A DNA stretch of 64,000 bases from Viscum album. Taxonomy: Eukaryota; Streptophyta; Magnoliopsida; Santalales; Viscaceae. Made by a program: the position numbers and the translations under genes. Below the pieces are notes generated by a model. That model was not told the DNA's origin, did no database searches, and worked only from the letters and a program-made list of their open reading frames with translations. Every line of letters starts with the position of its first letter. Within the stretch, counting starts at the first letter, position 1. The stretch spans positions 1,905,948,644 to 1,906,012,643 of the forward strand of contig OY728163.1 in assembly GCA_963277665.1 (NCBI GenBank), in the 5' to 3' direction. Below, one piece after another: positions 1-13,750 of the stretch.

Positions 1-3000
1 AAAATTCTAAAAATAATGTTAAAGTGTAAACATAATAAAATAAAAATATTTTTAAAGGATATTGTATAAATTGATGAATTATATAGAGAGTTAAAAAAGG
101 AAAATTTTAGTATGATTAAATAAAATAAAAAGTTTACCCAAGAACATTAAAATCATAAAATTGTATTGTCTTATGAAAAATATTTTTTTATTAAGAAAAA
201 TTAAATTTACAAACCTAAATGGTCAAAAATAAATATTAAAGTGACAAGAATAATGATTTTATTCAAAGAATAATGTAGAGAAAAAAGGGTGACCAACATG
301 TTATTTTATGGTAAGATAGAATTTGAGAGATAATGTTAGAATCTCATATAAGAAAATAAATAACTAAAAATATAGCTTCATGTTTAAATGAGAATTTATC
401 TCATGATATTAAAGCTACTCAATCAAAGAATAGAAAAATAAAGAATCAAATTTCTAGTTTAAAATAATTCTCATTTAATTTTCTTTATGAAAAATGATTT
501 TTTTCTAGATTATGGATATATATAATCCTAAAATGATAAAATTTTTTTTCGATATAATAGATAAAAAATAACATTCTATAAGTATTAATATGTTAAAATT
601 ACTAATGGAAACGACCCTAATGTTACATGATTTAAATGAAATTTGAATGGTCATCATTAAATTGAATTCTCATTAAAAATTAACCAATAATTAGTTTATT
701 CTATTTAATTTAAATCTTTTAATTTAAAATTTAATCTACATTATAATAAATTTTTAATATTATTATGGTCAGCTAATGTTTTTTATAACTACATAGATGG
801 AAACAAGATTTCATGTGTAGTAAAAAAAGTAGATATATATAATTTAATGTAAGTATCTATTAAATATAATATAGAGACATGTTCCAAGGATATAATTTTA
901 TCTAGAAATATTACTAAAGACCCTTTAAATTTTAAATATTGAAGTTAATGAGGTGGAGGCACAATTAACATCATAGTAAATTGTAATGAAAATTTCAATG
1001 GTTCTAGGGATGTTGGTGTATGTAAATATGGTATAATGTCAAAATTATTATATTTTTATGTTCATTAACATAACATAATTTTTCTATCTTTTATTTTAAC
1101 AAATTTAATATGTTTTAAGTTTAAAAGTAAATGTAATGTGTTTTAATTTTAAAAGTAACTTTTATTTTATTACTAAGTTTAATTCATTGTAATTTATTCA
1201 AATGGATAACATTATATTATTCAGCTGAGTTTTCTGAAAAACCCTATAAAAATGCTACATTTTTTGATGATATAAAAATTGATGTAGTTCATTGACATAT
1301 AATTTTGTGAAGTTTTTCTATTTAGAATCATTATAAACTTCTAAATTAGTGACATGTAATGTAACATTCATGAGATTGTGGACAATATCCCTTTTTATTG
1401 GGAATTATATTAAAATGGTATGAAACCCAAAGAAAAAATTTAATTAGTTAATATTTTGAATATAGTTTTATGTTTTTAACTATTAATAATGGTAATTTAT
1501 AGACCTGTAAATGTTATTAGTTTATAAGAAAATAAATATTTCTTTTAAATTGGTGATGCCTTTTTCAGGCTGACATGGGCTTATCTCTATATACAAAAAA
1601 GTAAAAAATTAGCAAGGTTTATTACTCTCTATAAATAGGTTGAAATAAAAGACATATATTAATTTCATTTTGTAGTGATACATGGATGAGTTTTCTAATT
1701 TAGAATTGGAAAAATTTGGTAGTGATTATGAATAGTTTCAAAAAATTTCAACAAATAGAACATCATAGTAAAATGGTTTTGTAAAAAGGAAAAATAGAAA
1801 ATTATAGGAATGAATAGTACTATACATAATTATTTTAATATAATAATATTATTTTTTCATTAAATATTTTATACTCTATGTTTTATTTTTAATAGTGTTT
1901 TTGATAGACCATTGATTCAAAATATTATTTTTGAATTATTTAAATGAAAGTAAATAAGGATTGGTGTTTTTTATATATTTCTCTATTGAGTATTGATTAT
2001 AAATACTGAATAAAATCATGATAAATTATCTTCTAAGACTAGGGAATATAGTTTTATAGGTTATTAAAATAATAATATTTTTTATCTAGTTTTTAATATG
2101 ACACAATTAGTAGTTGATGAATCTCATAAAGTATATATTGAATAAAATTATTATAAATATTGTTTAGATATAAAAAATAATAAAGGACATTTTAAATACT
2201 GTTAATTATATAATGATGAACCAAAAATTAATGATGTATCCATTGAGGGAGATTATTTCCCTTAAAAAATGGATTTTCTAATTTTATATATCATTAATAT
2301 CATCCTCTTGAGAAGGTAATTGGAAATATTTATTTTTGAATTAAATATTGAAGCCTGTTGTTAATTTTTGTGCTATTTTTAATTTTTTTTATAGTTGATA
2401 TTCCTAATAAGTTTTTAATTAATTAATTAATTATACTTTAATTTTTTAATTAATAATTAGTTCATGATATTTGAATAAAATAATGTTTATAATTAGGATG
2501 AATAGTCTAAAGATAAATAGATTACATGATCATATTGGATTTTTTTGAAATAAAATTAACGAATATGATAAATAGTTAAAAGTAATGCTAGACTATTTTC
2601 TCGAGTTTTTTATTCATATGTTTGAAATGATTATAAAAATTAAATGTTTTTCAGATTATATGAATTAAAATATAAAAATTTATAGGATTTTTATTCTATT
2701 CAATGTCTATTATTATTCCAAATGGATCTTAAAAGTGAATTTTTATTTGGTGCAATTTATATTGAAGTATATGTTAAAAAAATACCCATGTATAATTAGG
2801 ATGAATTACACAATCATATTTATAAAATATCAAAAAAATTACACTGACATAAACATGATCCTAGAGATTTTTATGATAGTATTTCAATATTTTAATACAA
2901 TAATGGTTTTAAAATTGGAAATTTTTATAATTTGTTTAAAAAAATGTTTTAAAATAACATTTTATTTTAATAAATATACAATGGTGGTATTTTTTCAATA

Positions 3001-4169
3001 TTTTTTTTTGTAATTTCATATGTGATGATTTTTCTACCATGATGAATTCTTAATTTAATATGAGCTTCATGGGATAATTTATTTTTTCATGGTTTAAAAA
3101 TTTGTACAGGAACAATTATTTTTTCTTTTGAAATTATTTTGTATGTGATGACAGAGGCATTAAGAGGACTCTTGAGGTTGGATTGGAGGAGTTAGAGAAT
3201 GAATCAAAACTATATAAATATGATACATTTTTGACACAAAATTTACATCATATGGGACCTTATAAAAGTGTACTTTTGAGGAGTGGTGTGGTTTTGGGGA
3301 TATGCCTTACAATATAGAGTTTTTTGTGTATGTGAATGATTTTGGGGTTTGGTTTTATTTGAATATATCTCTTAATAAGTTGTTATATCATGTAGTAGAT
3401 ATAACACCTCAATATTTTTGAATATATTTTATTTTTTATTAATATTATGATATCTTTATTATTATATAAACAATAAAGATAAAAAATGTTCCATGTAATA
3501 TTTATTATTTTAAATTTTTTAATAATAATAAAACATCAAGTAAATAAAATATATTTTATATAAATTTAAAATTTATAGAAATATTCTTAAAACCAATTAT
3601 TTTTAAAAAAATCATATTCATAAAAATTATTTTGTCTTTATATATATTTAATTTTTATTTCAAAGATAAATTCCAAAAATAAACGATTATAATTTTTCTA
3701 ATTAAATATAATTTTTTAAATTCTAAATATAAAAATTATACAATGTTTCGTTTCTGTGATTTTTCTAAGATAATCTATTTTTAGGTAAATTGTAATGAAT
3801 TAATTTTTTTTTCAAATACCATCAATATTATGGAATTATCATAATACAAGAATGGATTTAAACTTATTGATATTTTTTATCTACAATCAATATATTTATA
3901 AATAATAAAAATCAATTTAAAAGTAAAATGATAATTTTAAAAAACCAATATTTGATGTTTTTTAATCGTAAGTATAATTTTACCCTAAAAATAATTTTTA
4001 TTCCCTTAATTAAAAATTACTTTTCCTCACTTATAAAAATTAAATATAATAAAATGTATTTCATATTTTATATAAACATGTTCACATTCTGAAATATTGT
4101 AAATCTTGTATCACCTAATGATTTTAATTTTCATTAAATTATTTCTACAATAGATAGTATATACCATAA
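1..4169. other. AT-rich decayed repeat DNA, no gene recognised
   Basis: The stretch is extremely AT-rich, with stops in all frames and only short spurious reading frames, including one of 92 codons at 2735-3013 made almost entirely of AT-rich codons (Phe, Ile, Lys, Asn, Tyr). Scattered slightly GC-richer islands near 3140-3360 and 940-1020 look like remnants of older elements, but I could not match them to a domain. No splice-site or codon pattern suggests a host gene. Confidence 0.6.
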
Positions 4170-4600
4170 AAATGGGCTTTCTAGCTCTATTTGCAGGCCA
4201 CTTTTCATTGGGCCTTCGGGCTATGTAATGGGTCACCATATACCCATTTTAAAGAGGTCATTGCTTTAATAATAAATTGAGGCTTCGGACCCAACCTTTT
4301 AAAAAAGAATTCCTGCATGAACATAAAATTTATTTTATGTTATTAAAATATTTTATATACTTCCACGTGTATCTCTCCCTCACTTATAAAAGGGTCACAT
4401 GTATCCACCTATATTCAAGAAAATTATAAACATTAGATCAACTAGTACCTTACAATAATTGTTATATATTCTTTTCATTCATTACTTTTCTTTTGGTTTT
4501 TCCCTGTTTCTATCCTATGAATGTTTAATGTGTAATCCAAATGAGGTCTCTCAATAAAGATGTAATCATACTACCTAACAATTTTAATTTTAATTTATTC
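4170..4600 (+). repeat. LTR-like fragment with promoter and polyadenylation-like signals
   Basis: This island is clearly less AT-rich than its surroundings. It holds a CACGTG core (G-box) near 4363, a TATA box (CTTATAAAAGG) about 20 bases further on near 4383, and an AATAAAGATG polyadenylation-like motif near 4553. That order and spacing is typical of the U3-R part of a plant LTR. No primer site, purine tract or second copy was found in the window, so it is best read as a solo or truncated LTR of unknown family. A host promoter cannot be excluded, but no gene follows. Confidence 0.4.
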
Positions 4601-7167
4601 TTATTATTCCTATAAATATGTTTTATCCCTAAATAAATAATGACTCTAATACCATATATATATATAAATATTATTAAGTTTACTGGAAAACAATTTTCTA
4701 CCTCACATCTCTGAAATGGGAAATAAAATTATTACTCATGTTTACTTATGGGCTATATCTTCCACATAGTAATATGATTTATTTTATATCAAAAACTCAA
4801 ATTGATTGAAATAATGATAGAATTAATAAATATATATTAAAATTATGGTATTTTTATGATTTTATAATGGAAAATATTATTTTTATATCTTTCTATCTTT
4901 TAATCAGAAAATGAAAATAGTGTTTATGCATATATTTAGACTACCATCTCCCTGAGTAGTGTTATTCATTATTATATATTGAAGTAATATATATGATTTT
5001 AAAAATTTATATAATTAATATATATATTCATAATATATTGATTAATATTTAGGATATTATAGAGCCATGAATAACATGAAAGATCCATAACTACTGAATC
5101 GAATCATATAAGAAAATGGAATAGTTACCATCAAAAAAGCTGACAATAGATAATGAATGGGTGGTAGTATGTTATAAGTAAACCATGTATGGTATTATAA
5201 TTATGAATATGATTATGGTATTGAATTATTATAAATTTAAATATATTATACATGATGTTAAAATAACTTATGAATCCTGTCAGACCCGATGTAATGGTTT
5301 ATTTCACAATATGATCCATATTAGTGATTTTGAATGACTATATTCCCGTTGGAATAATTATAAATATTTTATTATATTTTCTTTTCTAAAAATTAATAAT
5401 TTTTAATTCTTTTTTCCTATATCTATTTACTCAAATGATTGAATGAATTTTGTAATTAAAAATAGAATTTATTTTTAAATTCAATAGAGAATCTTATTCT
5501 CATAAATTTACATTAATTTTTTAAAGAATTTATTCTAAATTTCTAAATTATTTATTAATTTAGATTTCACATTGTTTTATTTTATAATTTTTTTAAAGGA
5601 ATATTCTTATCATTTAAAAAATAAGGTACTTTTTACACAAGGTTTTTCATAAAACCATTGATATAATGTTTATCGTATGAATTGATCTTCCCTTCATCCC
5701 AACTATTCTTCCCATTGAGGATTATTTTACATGATTCCATGGTTTTAATTTTTTTTATGTTCTTAAAATATTTACATTTAAAAAAAGTAACATTAAAATG
5801 AAGAATTTATTTGGACAATGATGGTGAAGATGATTGGAAGTACTTCAATTATGATGTAAGAATTTATGAACATTCTGGTTATAAGAAATTTTTATTAAAG
5901 AATTTTATTTTATTTTACAATGTTACATACTTATCCTTATTTTTTAAATAAATTAATTAACATTTTTATAACTTTCTAAAAAAGATATCGAAGGGAGATA
6001 GGAGAATGGATGAAGAAGATATAATGATGTTTTATAGACAATGTCCATTGTAAGAATTTTTTCATTATGAGATTTTGGAACTATTTTCTTGGATGATTAT
6101 TTATCATTCCATTATTTTCCATCATAAAATAGTTAATGATGAAAATAAATATGAATATTCCTTTCTTTTGTGGATGTTCTTTACATAAATACTGTGGGAA
6201 GATCTCATAATCAATGATTAATATAAATATGGAAGTTATTCATCTTTATTTAAAACATTCAAAATATGATATCCTATGAAAGTTAACCTATTAAAGGTTA
6301 TGATATTGAGTTTTTCAATTCCATAAGAGATGAATAAAATGTTTTGAAATATTTTTAAAGCATAGTTTAAGCTTTAGCATACAAAACTAATGATTTTAGA
6401 TAATGATTCATTGAAAAAAAGTTTCCATGGGTTTCCAATCAATGGTAGTTCATGTATTAATCAGATGAAGGGTTTCATTTAAATAAATATAGGACTTTTA
6501 TCTAAGGTTTTATGAATTATCACAATAATGATTATCATATAATGATGATAAGATGATTTATTTTTATGTTTAAAGAAAATTTGATTATAATCTCATCAAA
6601 ACAGGTTTATCTAATTATTTCATCAGATGATGTACAATAGAAATTTATTTTAATAAAATTAGAAATAATTATGGTTTTATACTCATGAACATTTTCTATC
6701 ATATGGGTATTTATTATTTTATTATATGAAGTTGGAAATTTATAATCATGTGTAATGTATCTGAGTCCTCCGAAAAATGTTTTTGGTTAAAGATCATCTT
6801 CCAATGGTTGGTATATAGAGATAATAGAAAAAGTGTTATAATATAAGGTATCAAACACATGATATGATAAAAATTTATAATATATAGATGAGTGGTATAA
6901 ATATTTACCAAATAATTGTAAATTATGAAACATTTATAATGATATTCAGAGTGATGGTTCCATGGTGATCTATCAAAGTAAGTTATATTGCTATGATAAA
7001 GAAGTGTGTTGAAGATCCTTAATATTGAGGTTAATGACTTTTATAGAAATTTATGGTTTCTATATAATTAATTAAGCTTCATGAATTTTATATAATTAAT
7101 CATAATATTTCATTGATTATTTTTTGAGTGGGATGTTCAAAATTTTAATTTCCATTGAGTATGAAAA
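4600..7167. other. AT-rich decayed retroelement-like DNA
   Basis: There is no intact frame. The last 100 bases or so (about 7079-7167) resemble the stretch just upstream of the second old copia LTR at about 44640-44743, including a purine-rich tract beginning CCATTGAG. This part may therefore be the 3' end of the internal region of an older element of the same family. The rest cannot be assigned. Confidence 0.4.
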
Positions 7168-7181
7168 TTAATTAGGGTTTC
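7168..7181 (+). repeat. Old copia LTR A, left stub before the nested stack
   Basis: The few bases ending in AGGGTTTC match the beginning of the LTR at about 44744. They are followed directly by the start of the long-LTR element at 7182. The LTR resumes at 36852 after 29.7 kb of inserted DNA. The exact first base is uncertain by about 20 bases because the termini have decayed. Confidence 0.5.
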
Positions 7182-8495
7182 TATAAAATACCAATTTTTT
7201 TAAAAGGAGACAATATGTTTTACAACATACATGATATTCCATATAGAACTTAAATAAACAAAAAAATAATATTATTTAAATGTTACCATTAAACTAACTG
7301 TTATAATGGAGGGAATGAACAATGTTAACTTAAATATTAAAATATGGTTTACACATGTATATAGTCAATTATTTGGTGTCCAATTAATTTTAAAATAAGA
7401 AACTTTCATACATATTAATATTTATGACTTAGATATACATTTTACCTTAAATTAGGTTCTATGTTTGATAGCATACCTAACATGAAACAATGGGTTTCTA
7501 CAAAGTCACATATTGCATGAAAGACTGTGTTAAACCAAAAAAAATAATACAATGTTAATATTTTTATTTTAAATAGAAGTTATCACCTAGTTTTTGTATA
7601 AGTGAGAATTTATAAAACTAACTATTTTATGTCTCATTTTTTTATTAAAGTTCTTTACATTCATGCAATAAATTTTTAATCTTAAAATAATAATAAATTC
7701 AATTTTAAGCATAAAAACTCTAATATTTTTAATGGTAGTTTTACCACTTTTTTATAGAGAATGCATTTTAAATATAATTTTTAAAAAATTTATGATTTAT
7801 ATATGAAAAATTAAACTTCAAATTTAAAATATAAATATAATAATTTGGTTAGGGTAATTTGTTTTGTATTTTTCTGAGAACTTTCATATTTTGATGAATA
7901 ATGATTAATACAAAATAATAGTTCAAAACTACTCTTTGATCCAATTTATTTATATAGTTAAATTATATTTTAAATTATTTATAAGTATAATTAGTACAAT
8001 TATAAATAAACCAAACCAATTTAGGCCATTATAATATATTTCACAATGAAATTAGATATAAAAACTTTTCAAACTTTTGATTATTTTACATTAAAAACCT
8101 ACTTTTTCATTGTGTTTGCAGGATTAGTTTTAGATATAATTTTTATAATTATGTGAATTTAATTAGGTAAATTTTATTCCATATTTTTAATTATAATGTA
8201 AAAAATTATGTTTTAAGGTCAATTTAATTTTTAGGTGTAAAAAATTTACCATGGCTAAAAAATTATTTACCTGCGTATAGGTAAAAAATGAAACATGTTA
8301 AAGCTAAAAAGTTAAAGGCTTAAAATACCTAAAAAATAAAAAATTTAAAGGTTGTTTGAGGTGTTTATAGACCCAATATTTCCTAAAAAATATTAATTTC
8401 CAGACTATGTTGTTGAATTTAATGGCCCCTGAATAAGGTTGGCTTTAAATATAAAATATCCATTAATTAATAACTTAAACCAACCTCTCCTCAAG

Positions 8496-8503
8496 TATAA
8501 ATA
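8496..8503 (+). promoter_or_regulatory. TATA box in 5' LTR of the long-LTR element
   Basis: The sequence CAAGTATAAATACCACCC has a textbook plant TATA box with a C-rich, A-rich downstream stretch where transcription would start. The same motif in the same context is present in the 3' LTR at 21700, although surrounding positions have diverged. This marks it as the probable LTR promoter, about 1.3 kb into the LTR. Confidence 0.6.
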
Positions 8504-9203
8504 CCACCCCTAACCAACCAATTTTGACCCAAAATATTTTTACCACCTCAAATATCTAACCAAAACTCTCTAACTAGCTCTCCTCACATCCAAGTGCTTC
8601 TGTTTTCACCAAAATACCAAATCCAAGGTCCTCAAGGGTCTCTTAAGGAGATGATATTCAAGAGGTAATTTTCCCAAAGTACTTCTGTTAATTTATTTTA
8701 TTTTTCTATTTTTTACTCATGTACTTCATCCATAAATTTATGATCAAACCATAATAATTTATAATTTATATAGTTATGTTTCCAATAGAACATCTAAAAT
8801 CCATTTCATTTCTCAACTGTTATTCATAGAAACAAAATTATTATCCAAGTTATGAGGGAGAATCACCTCTGTGAATAATGTTTTTGTTTTTTCTCCATCA
8901 CCACTATTATGGATAGTCTTAAAACTATTTTTTATTATTAAATAAATATTTTAATATGTATATGATAACCCATTTTACATTCTTTAAATGTTATATTAAA
9001 CACACCTTCGTGCTTTCCATATTATGGATATATGATAACTTCATTTGTAGACGTATAGACTACCACCTCATAAAAGGGATGTGATTTGTTCACACTTCTC
9101 ATAGAATATATTAATGATTTTTTATAAAACATATATGACATTCATGAAATATTAATTCCACATTAATGATAATATATATATATATATGTATGTATGTATA
9201 TAC

Positions 9204-11534
9204 TATTGGGGCCAGTTTTGTGTATAAGTTGTATTTGTTGTCAAAGAGTATCAGTGATTATAAATGTTGGTCAATATGAAGAAGGACATCCAAATTTAAT
9301 TAACATTTTTTGAAGTGATGATACCTGGAGAATTTTTATGGACCCATAGCATTGGATGCCACACATTAAAAATTCTCCATGTTAAGAAATCAAACGATTG
9401 ATGCACTGATCCTAAGTTCAAAGAACCTGTGTCAAAGGTGACACATTTTTTACAACAATGAATTTGGATGAATTATAATCCTTGTGAGGATGATTTATGT
9501 TCTTGGGAATTTATATTCCAAAAAAATAGAAGGGAAGGAAAATATAAAGGGTGAATTGGATTGACATTTTATGATGACCATGAATGGTGGTTGAAGATGA
9601 AGAGGAAAAGAGAAAACATTCATGTTCCTATATTTGAAACTAGAAGATGCTTTACTGATTTGTATTTCCCAAATATTATAAGTTAGGATAATTTGTGATG
9701 TAATCCTTATGAAGGAAAGGGGGAGAAAAGTTGATGCAAATCATTTTTTTATTGGAAATAATGGAATTTTTAGAAGATATATAAGTTTCAACACTTTCCA
9801 TTGAAAATATAATGATGCTAAAGGAGTTCGATCAAAGAATATATATCATGTTAGATACGATTTGTGATAAAATTAGTTGTTTTTTTAATAATCCAGATGA
9901 CAATGAAATATTGGTTTTTGCTTGTATGATTGAATAGAGTTTGGAATGTTGTGTGAAAAGTATGATTCAAGGTCATAACATTGAAAAATGGAAAAGGCAT
10001 GTAGTGTGAGAAAGATTCAAGAAGTGCGTGAAAGATGAGGTTGGTGCAAAAGAGATTTACACACCCAATGTGATATCAAATGTAGGTTTTCCCGAAGCAT
10101 CAGGATCTTGCATGAAACGTCAGGGTTTTTACGCGTGGGGGTCAGTGATTCTTAAAAATAATAGGTGACCCCCTCTCATTTGAAAATCTATAAACTTATA
10201 TAATTCTATATCTCTAAAGAGTGTAATAATTATACACAAAGAGAGTTTCTTGCAAGAATATAGTTGCACGCAAGATTGAAGTTTCACGCAAGAGGCCTTA
10301 TGCAACAAAATTTGAATCTTGCGTGCATGGAATTAATGTTGTGCGCAAGACACCCCTAAAGGTTGTGAAAAAGGTTGGAGTCCTAAAGGCATTTGATAAG
10401 TGTTAAACAATCTTGAAGAAGCTTCACAAAGTAGAGAATACCATGAACTATTTTGTTATATGAAGAAAAGAAGATACCACACTCACACGACTGATGTTTA
10501 ACACCCTCACCATGTTTCACAAAGAAACTAATACATGAAGCTCACTGCTAAAATGAAGATGATCATCCTCCTTTTTGCACATTAATTCTATACTGTTTAC
10601 ATGGGTTTTTTTCTATGTGAAGAAAAACCATATGTGAAACTAAACTCATATATGAATAAAGGAAGAAGTAAGTACACTGATACACTCATGTGTTGGTGTT
10701 GAAAATTGAACAATTATATTAAGAAACTACTACACTATTCTATATTATATTTTATTAAATAATAAGAAGAGAGTGGTCAATCTATTTTTAGTTATTCAGG
10801 ACATAACAACTATTATGATGCTATATTGAGCTGGTTCTCATTGATTTGAAAATCATAAAGGGAGTTTGTGAACCTATCAGGAAGAAGAAGAAGTTTCAGT
10901 GTAGTTGGTTTTTTACTAAAGAAGGAGGAGAAGAATACTATGATGCTTTTAGGTTTAATACCATGAAAAATAAAGAAGGGTTACTTACATGATTCTAAGA
11001 AAGTAAAATTTAATAAAGGAAGAATAAATCAGCACTATTACATCAAACATGTCTCTACAGGTGGAAGACTCTATTGGTGTTATAAACCCTATTCAACAAG
11101 GAGAAGACTATCTTGGGAGGTAGTATAAAGAACCAGCGAGGCGTTGCAAGTTGCATGAGGTCATCACCAGTTCATGGAAAATGATTGTTTCCCTATCCAT
11201 TCTAAAGTGTATGGAATCACACAATAAAAAGTATTGTTTCCCTAGCCAATCCACTGTAACAGTTATCACATTATAGTAAAGAATCCATAAACCAGTCATT
11301 CCTATATATGGAAAGGATGTAGATTCTCTTATTGAGTAGTGAACCTTGTAAAAATATCATCTACATATTTTTAATGATTTATATTATTTCATGTGATAGG
11401 GAAAATATTATAAGATAATCAAGATCCTAATTAGTCAGGAGGTATAGGGATAAAAAGCTGGAATTGGTTTAAAAATTCCCCAACACTGATTCACCCCATC
11501 TCAATGTTATTCAATTCCCAAAATGGTCCTCTCA
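9204..11534 (+). repeat. 5' LTR of the Sirevirus-like element
   Basis: It begins TATTGGGGCC (decayed TGTTGGGACC) and ends CCTCTCA, two bases before the primer site. It is 2,331 bases against 2,537 for the 3' LTR. The shortfall is mainly one gap near 9930, where this copy lacks about 200 bases present at roughly 15290-15530. Identity outside the gap looks near 85 percent by eye. The TATA region (near 10152) is degraded to TTAAAAATAAT. Confidence 0.85.
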
Positions 11535-11553
11535 ATTGGTATCATAGTAAGGT
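11535..11553 (+). promoter_or_regulatory. Primer-binding site of the Sirevirus-like element
   Basis: Two bases after the LTR end comes TTGGTATCATAGTAAGG, which resembles the complement of the 3' end of initiator tRNA-Met (TGGTATCAGAGC). It primes minus-strand DNA synthesis in this family. The position directly inside the LTR fixes the LTR boundary. Confidence 0.8.
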
Positions 11554-11599
11554 TCACCTCTATTGGATTCTATATAGTGAAGCCATTCTCTTTCAAAGA

Positions 11600-13750
11600 T
11601 TTGAGTTTCTTTATTGAGTCAACAATGAAGTGTAGTTTTGGTAAATATTTAGTTATTTCATAGAAGAAGGCCATACCTACCAAGACCACGATGAACATGA
11701 ACAAGAATGATAAGATAAATATGAAGAAGAAGTATCAATTATCTAATGAAGAGGAAGTATCTATTTCTACATACCTTTTTGATAATGAAGACACATAAGG
11801 TTTGGAAATTAATGAGGATGTGGATCAAGTTCTCACTAGAAGATGTACAACCTTCCTACCTCAAGTGATCTAGAGGTATGTGTTAGTACATTTGAAAATT
11901 ATTCTCATGATGAAAATTCTAGAATAATTGGTGATGATCAATCTACATATTCTCAAGAGTTATCAATTGATATATAAAGAATGATTATGTATAGAATTCT
12001 TGAATAAAGTTTCTCAATTGTTTGTGGAGTATTTCAATGTATTCAAGAAGATATCACCCAACTAGAAGATAAAAATGATGTTTTGGAGAATTAATTACAA
12101 GAAAAAATTTGTGAATGTTAAAGATATCCAGACAAGTTGGAGCCTTTAAAGTAAAAAGAGGGAATTTTAAATGAGTTTATCAAAGTGTCTCAAATAAGTT
12201 GATGAAAAGGAGAGAGTCAATATGACTATTGAAGAGAAAATCCATGCACTTGGAGATGAGATAAAGAAGGGTATTTAAGTAAAGGGTTTATATTTGGAAG
12301 AAACTTCCAAGAAGATCAAGTAACTTTACTCTTTGTTACAACACAAAGTTAAGTTGCATGAATATGAATTTGGAAGATTAAATAAGTCCTATGAAGAGAA
12401 TATCATTGTTGTTAAATATCATAATATCAATCTCATTATGAAATGTTTAGAAATGTAACTCAGTTAGGCAATATTGAGATGACAAATAATGAGGCTTCAT
12501 AAAAGAAGGCGACAGTTGCTACTAGTATTCAATTAATGCTATAATATTCTAAGGTTTAAAGACCTATAACATATGATAAGAGGATCATAACTTCATTCAA
12601 TGATCTATCACAAGATACTGAGAAAGAAAAGGTACCATCCATACCATCTTGTACTCATGCTTCTAAATGTGTTTCCATAAAATGTGCATGTTTAAAGAAA
12701 AATTCTAGATATGTATCAATGGGAAAAGGTAATGAGATACCTACCACCATAACTAGGGTGGATAGGAAGAATAAGTTATAAGACGATTCCCCAAAGAGAG
12801 CATAACACATCAATAAGAAGGCCCAACAACCTTATATAAAAGATATCAAGAAGTCAAGATTTGTGGGTCAATATTGGTGCTACAATATATTTGTGAATTG
12901 TGAATTAGATTGTTGGTACAATCCTAAAAATGAAAAATCATGAAGTAAGCCCATATCAAGGGGGAGAAAGCCAGAGAACAAGAGGCAATAACCATAGGTC
13001 TATAAGCATATGTATACTGCAAACAGATTTGGAAACCTTGATAACATCTATAATGTTTTCAATGAAAGTGGTCACAAGGTTGGTATATGTTCATCTCAAC
13101 ATGCATCCAAAGATGACAATAAAAGAAGATCCCAAAATTTGGCTAAGAAATAAAAAGTATCCTTGGGAAGAAATCATAATAATGTTGTAAAAAAAATTCT
13201 CCAAAGAACATTCTAAGAAGGAAAGGTGAGAAGTCCTTGGATTCTAAATCCTAGAAGGTGAAAGGTGGTGCATCCAAAATAACTCCTAAGAAGGATGTCA
13301 CTCAAAATAATCCATGTGGAAAATCCAATCTTGATGCCTTAATTAATAATTACCTATCGGTTATCTGGGAAGAAGATTTGGAAATAATGAGAAAAATGGA
13401 ATATAGAAAAGCTAAGTCTAGTGCAACAAGAAGTAAGAAGATTTCACATGAAGATAATAAAGTTTTGTGTGTGATGTGAAACAAGGCTGGTCACACTATT
13501 AAAAATTTCATTTCATTTATTCCATATCAAGAAGAATTTCTTAATAAGATGAAAGTTTCACTTAGAGATTCTAGTTCTTTGAAAGCTCTTGAATAAAGAA
13601 TGTTCACACACAAAGATATGGAATAAGTAATAATATCCACACAAGCAGAAACAAAAGTGAAGATAAAATTTTCATGTGTAAAGTGTGGAGAAAATAGAGA
13701 ATCTTGGTGGAGAAAATCATCTAAAACTTTCTTTTCACATTGATGAATCA
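11600..13750 (+). pseudogene. Decayed copia gag region
   Basis: No continuous frame remains. Lysine- and glutamate-rich stretches with heptad-like Leu/Ile spacing appear around 12030-12130 and would suit a Gag coiled coil. Two short open stretches (12930-13190 and 13258-13479) are basic and polar, as in the Gag C-terminal half. At about 13461-13510 a Val-Leu-Cys-Val-Met run, a stop, then Asn-Lys-Ala-Gly-His-Thr-Ile-Lys-Asn resembles a decayed CCHC zinc knuckle in which the second and third cysteines are lost. The assignment to Gag rests on position between primer site and purine tracts and on this knuckle. Confidence 0.5.

Noticed and set aside
2735..3013. 92-codon open frame as a gene
   Set aside because: Only AT-rich codons, no domain, no promoter or splice pattern; expected by chance at this composition.
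9170..9203. TA microsatellite as a separate feature
   Set aside because: It is the AT-rich target site of the copia element, also present in the uninterrupted LTR near 35120; too short to list alone.
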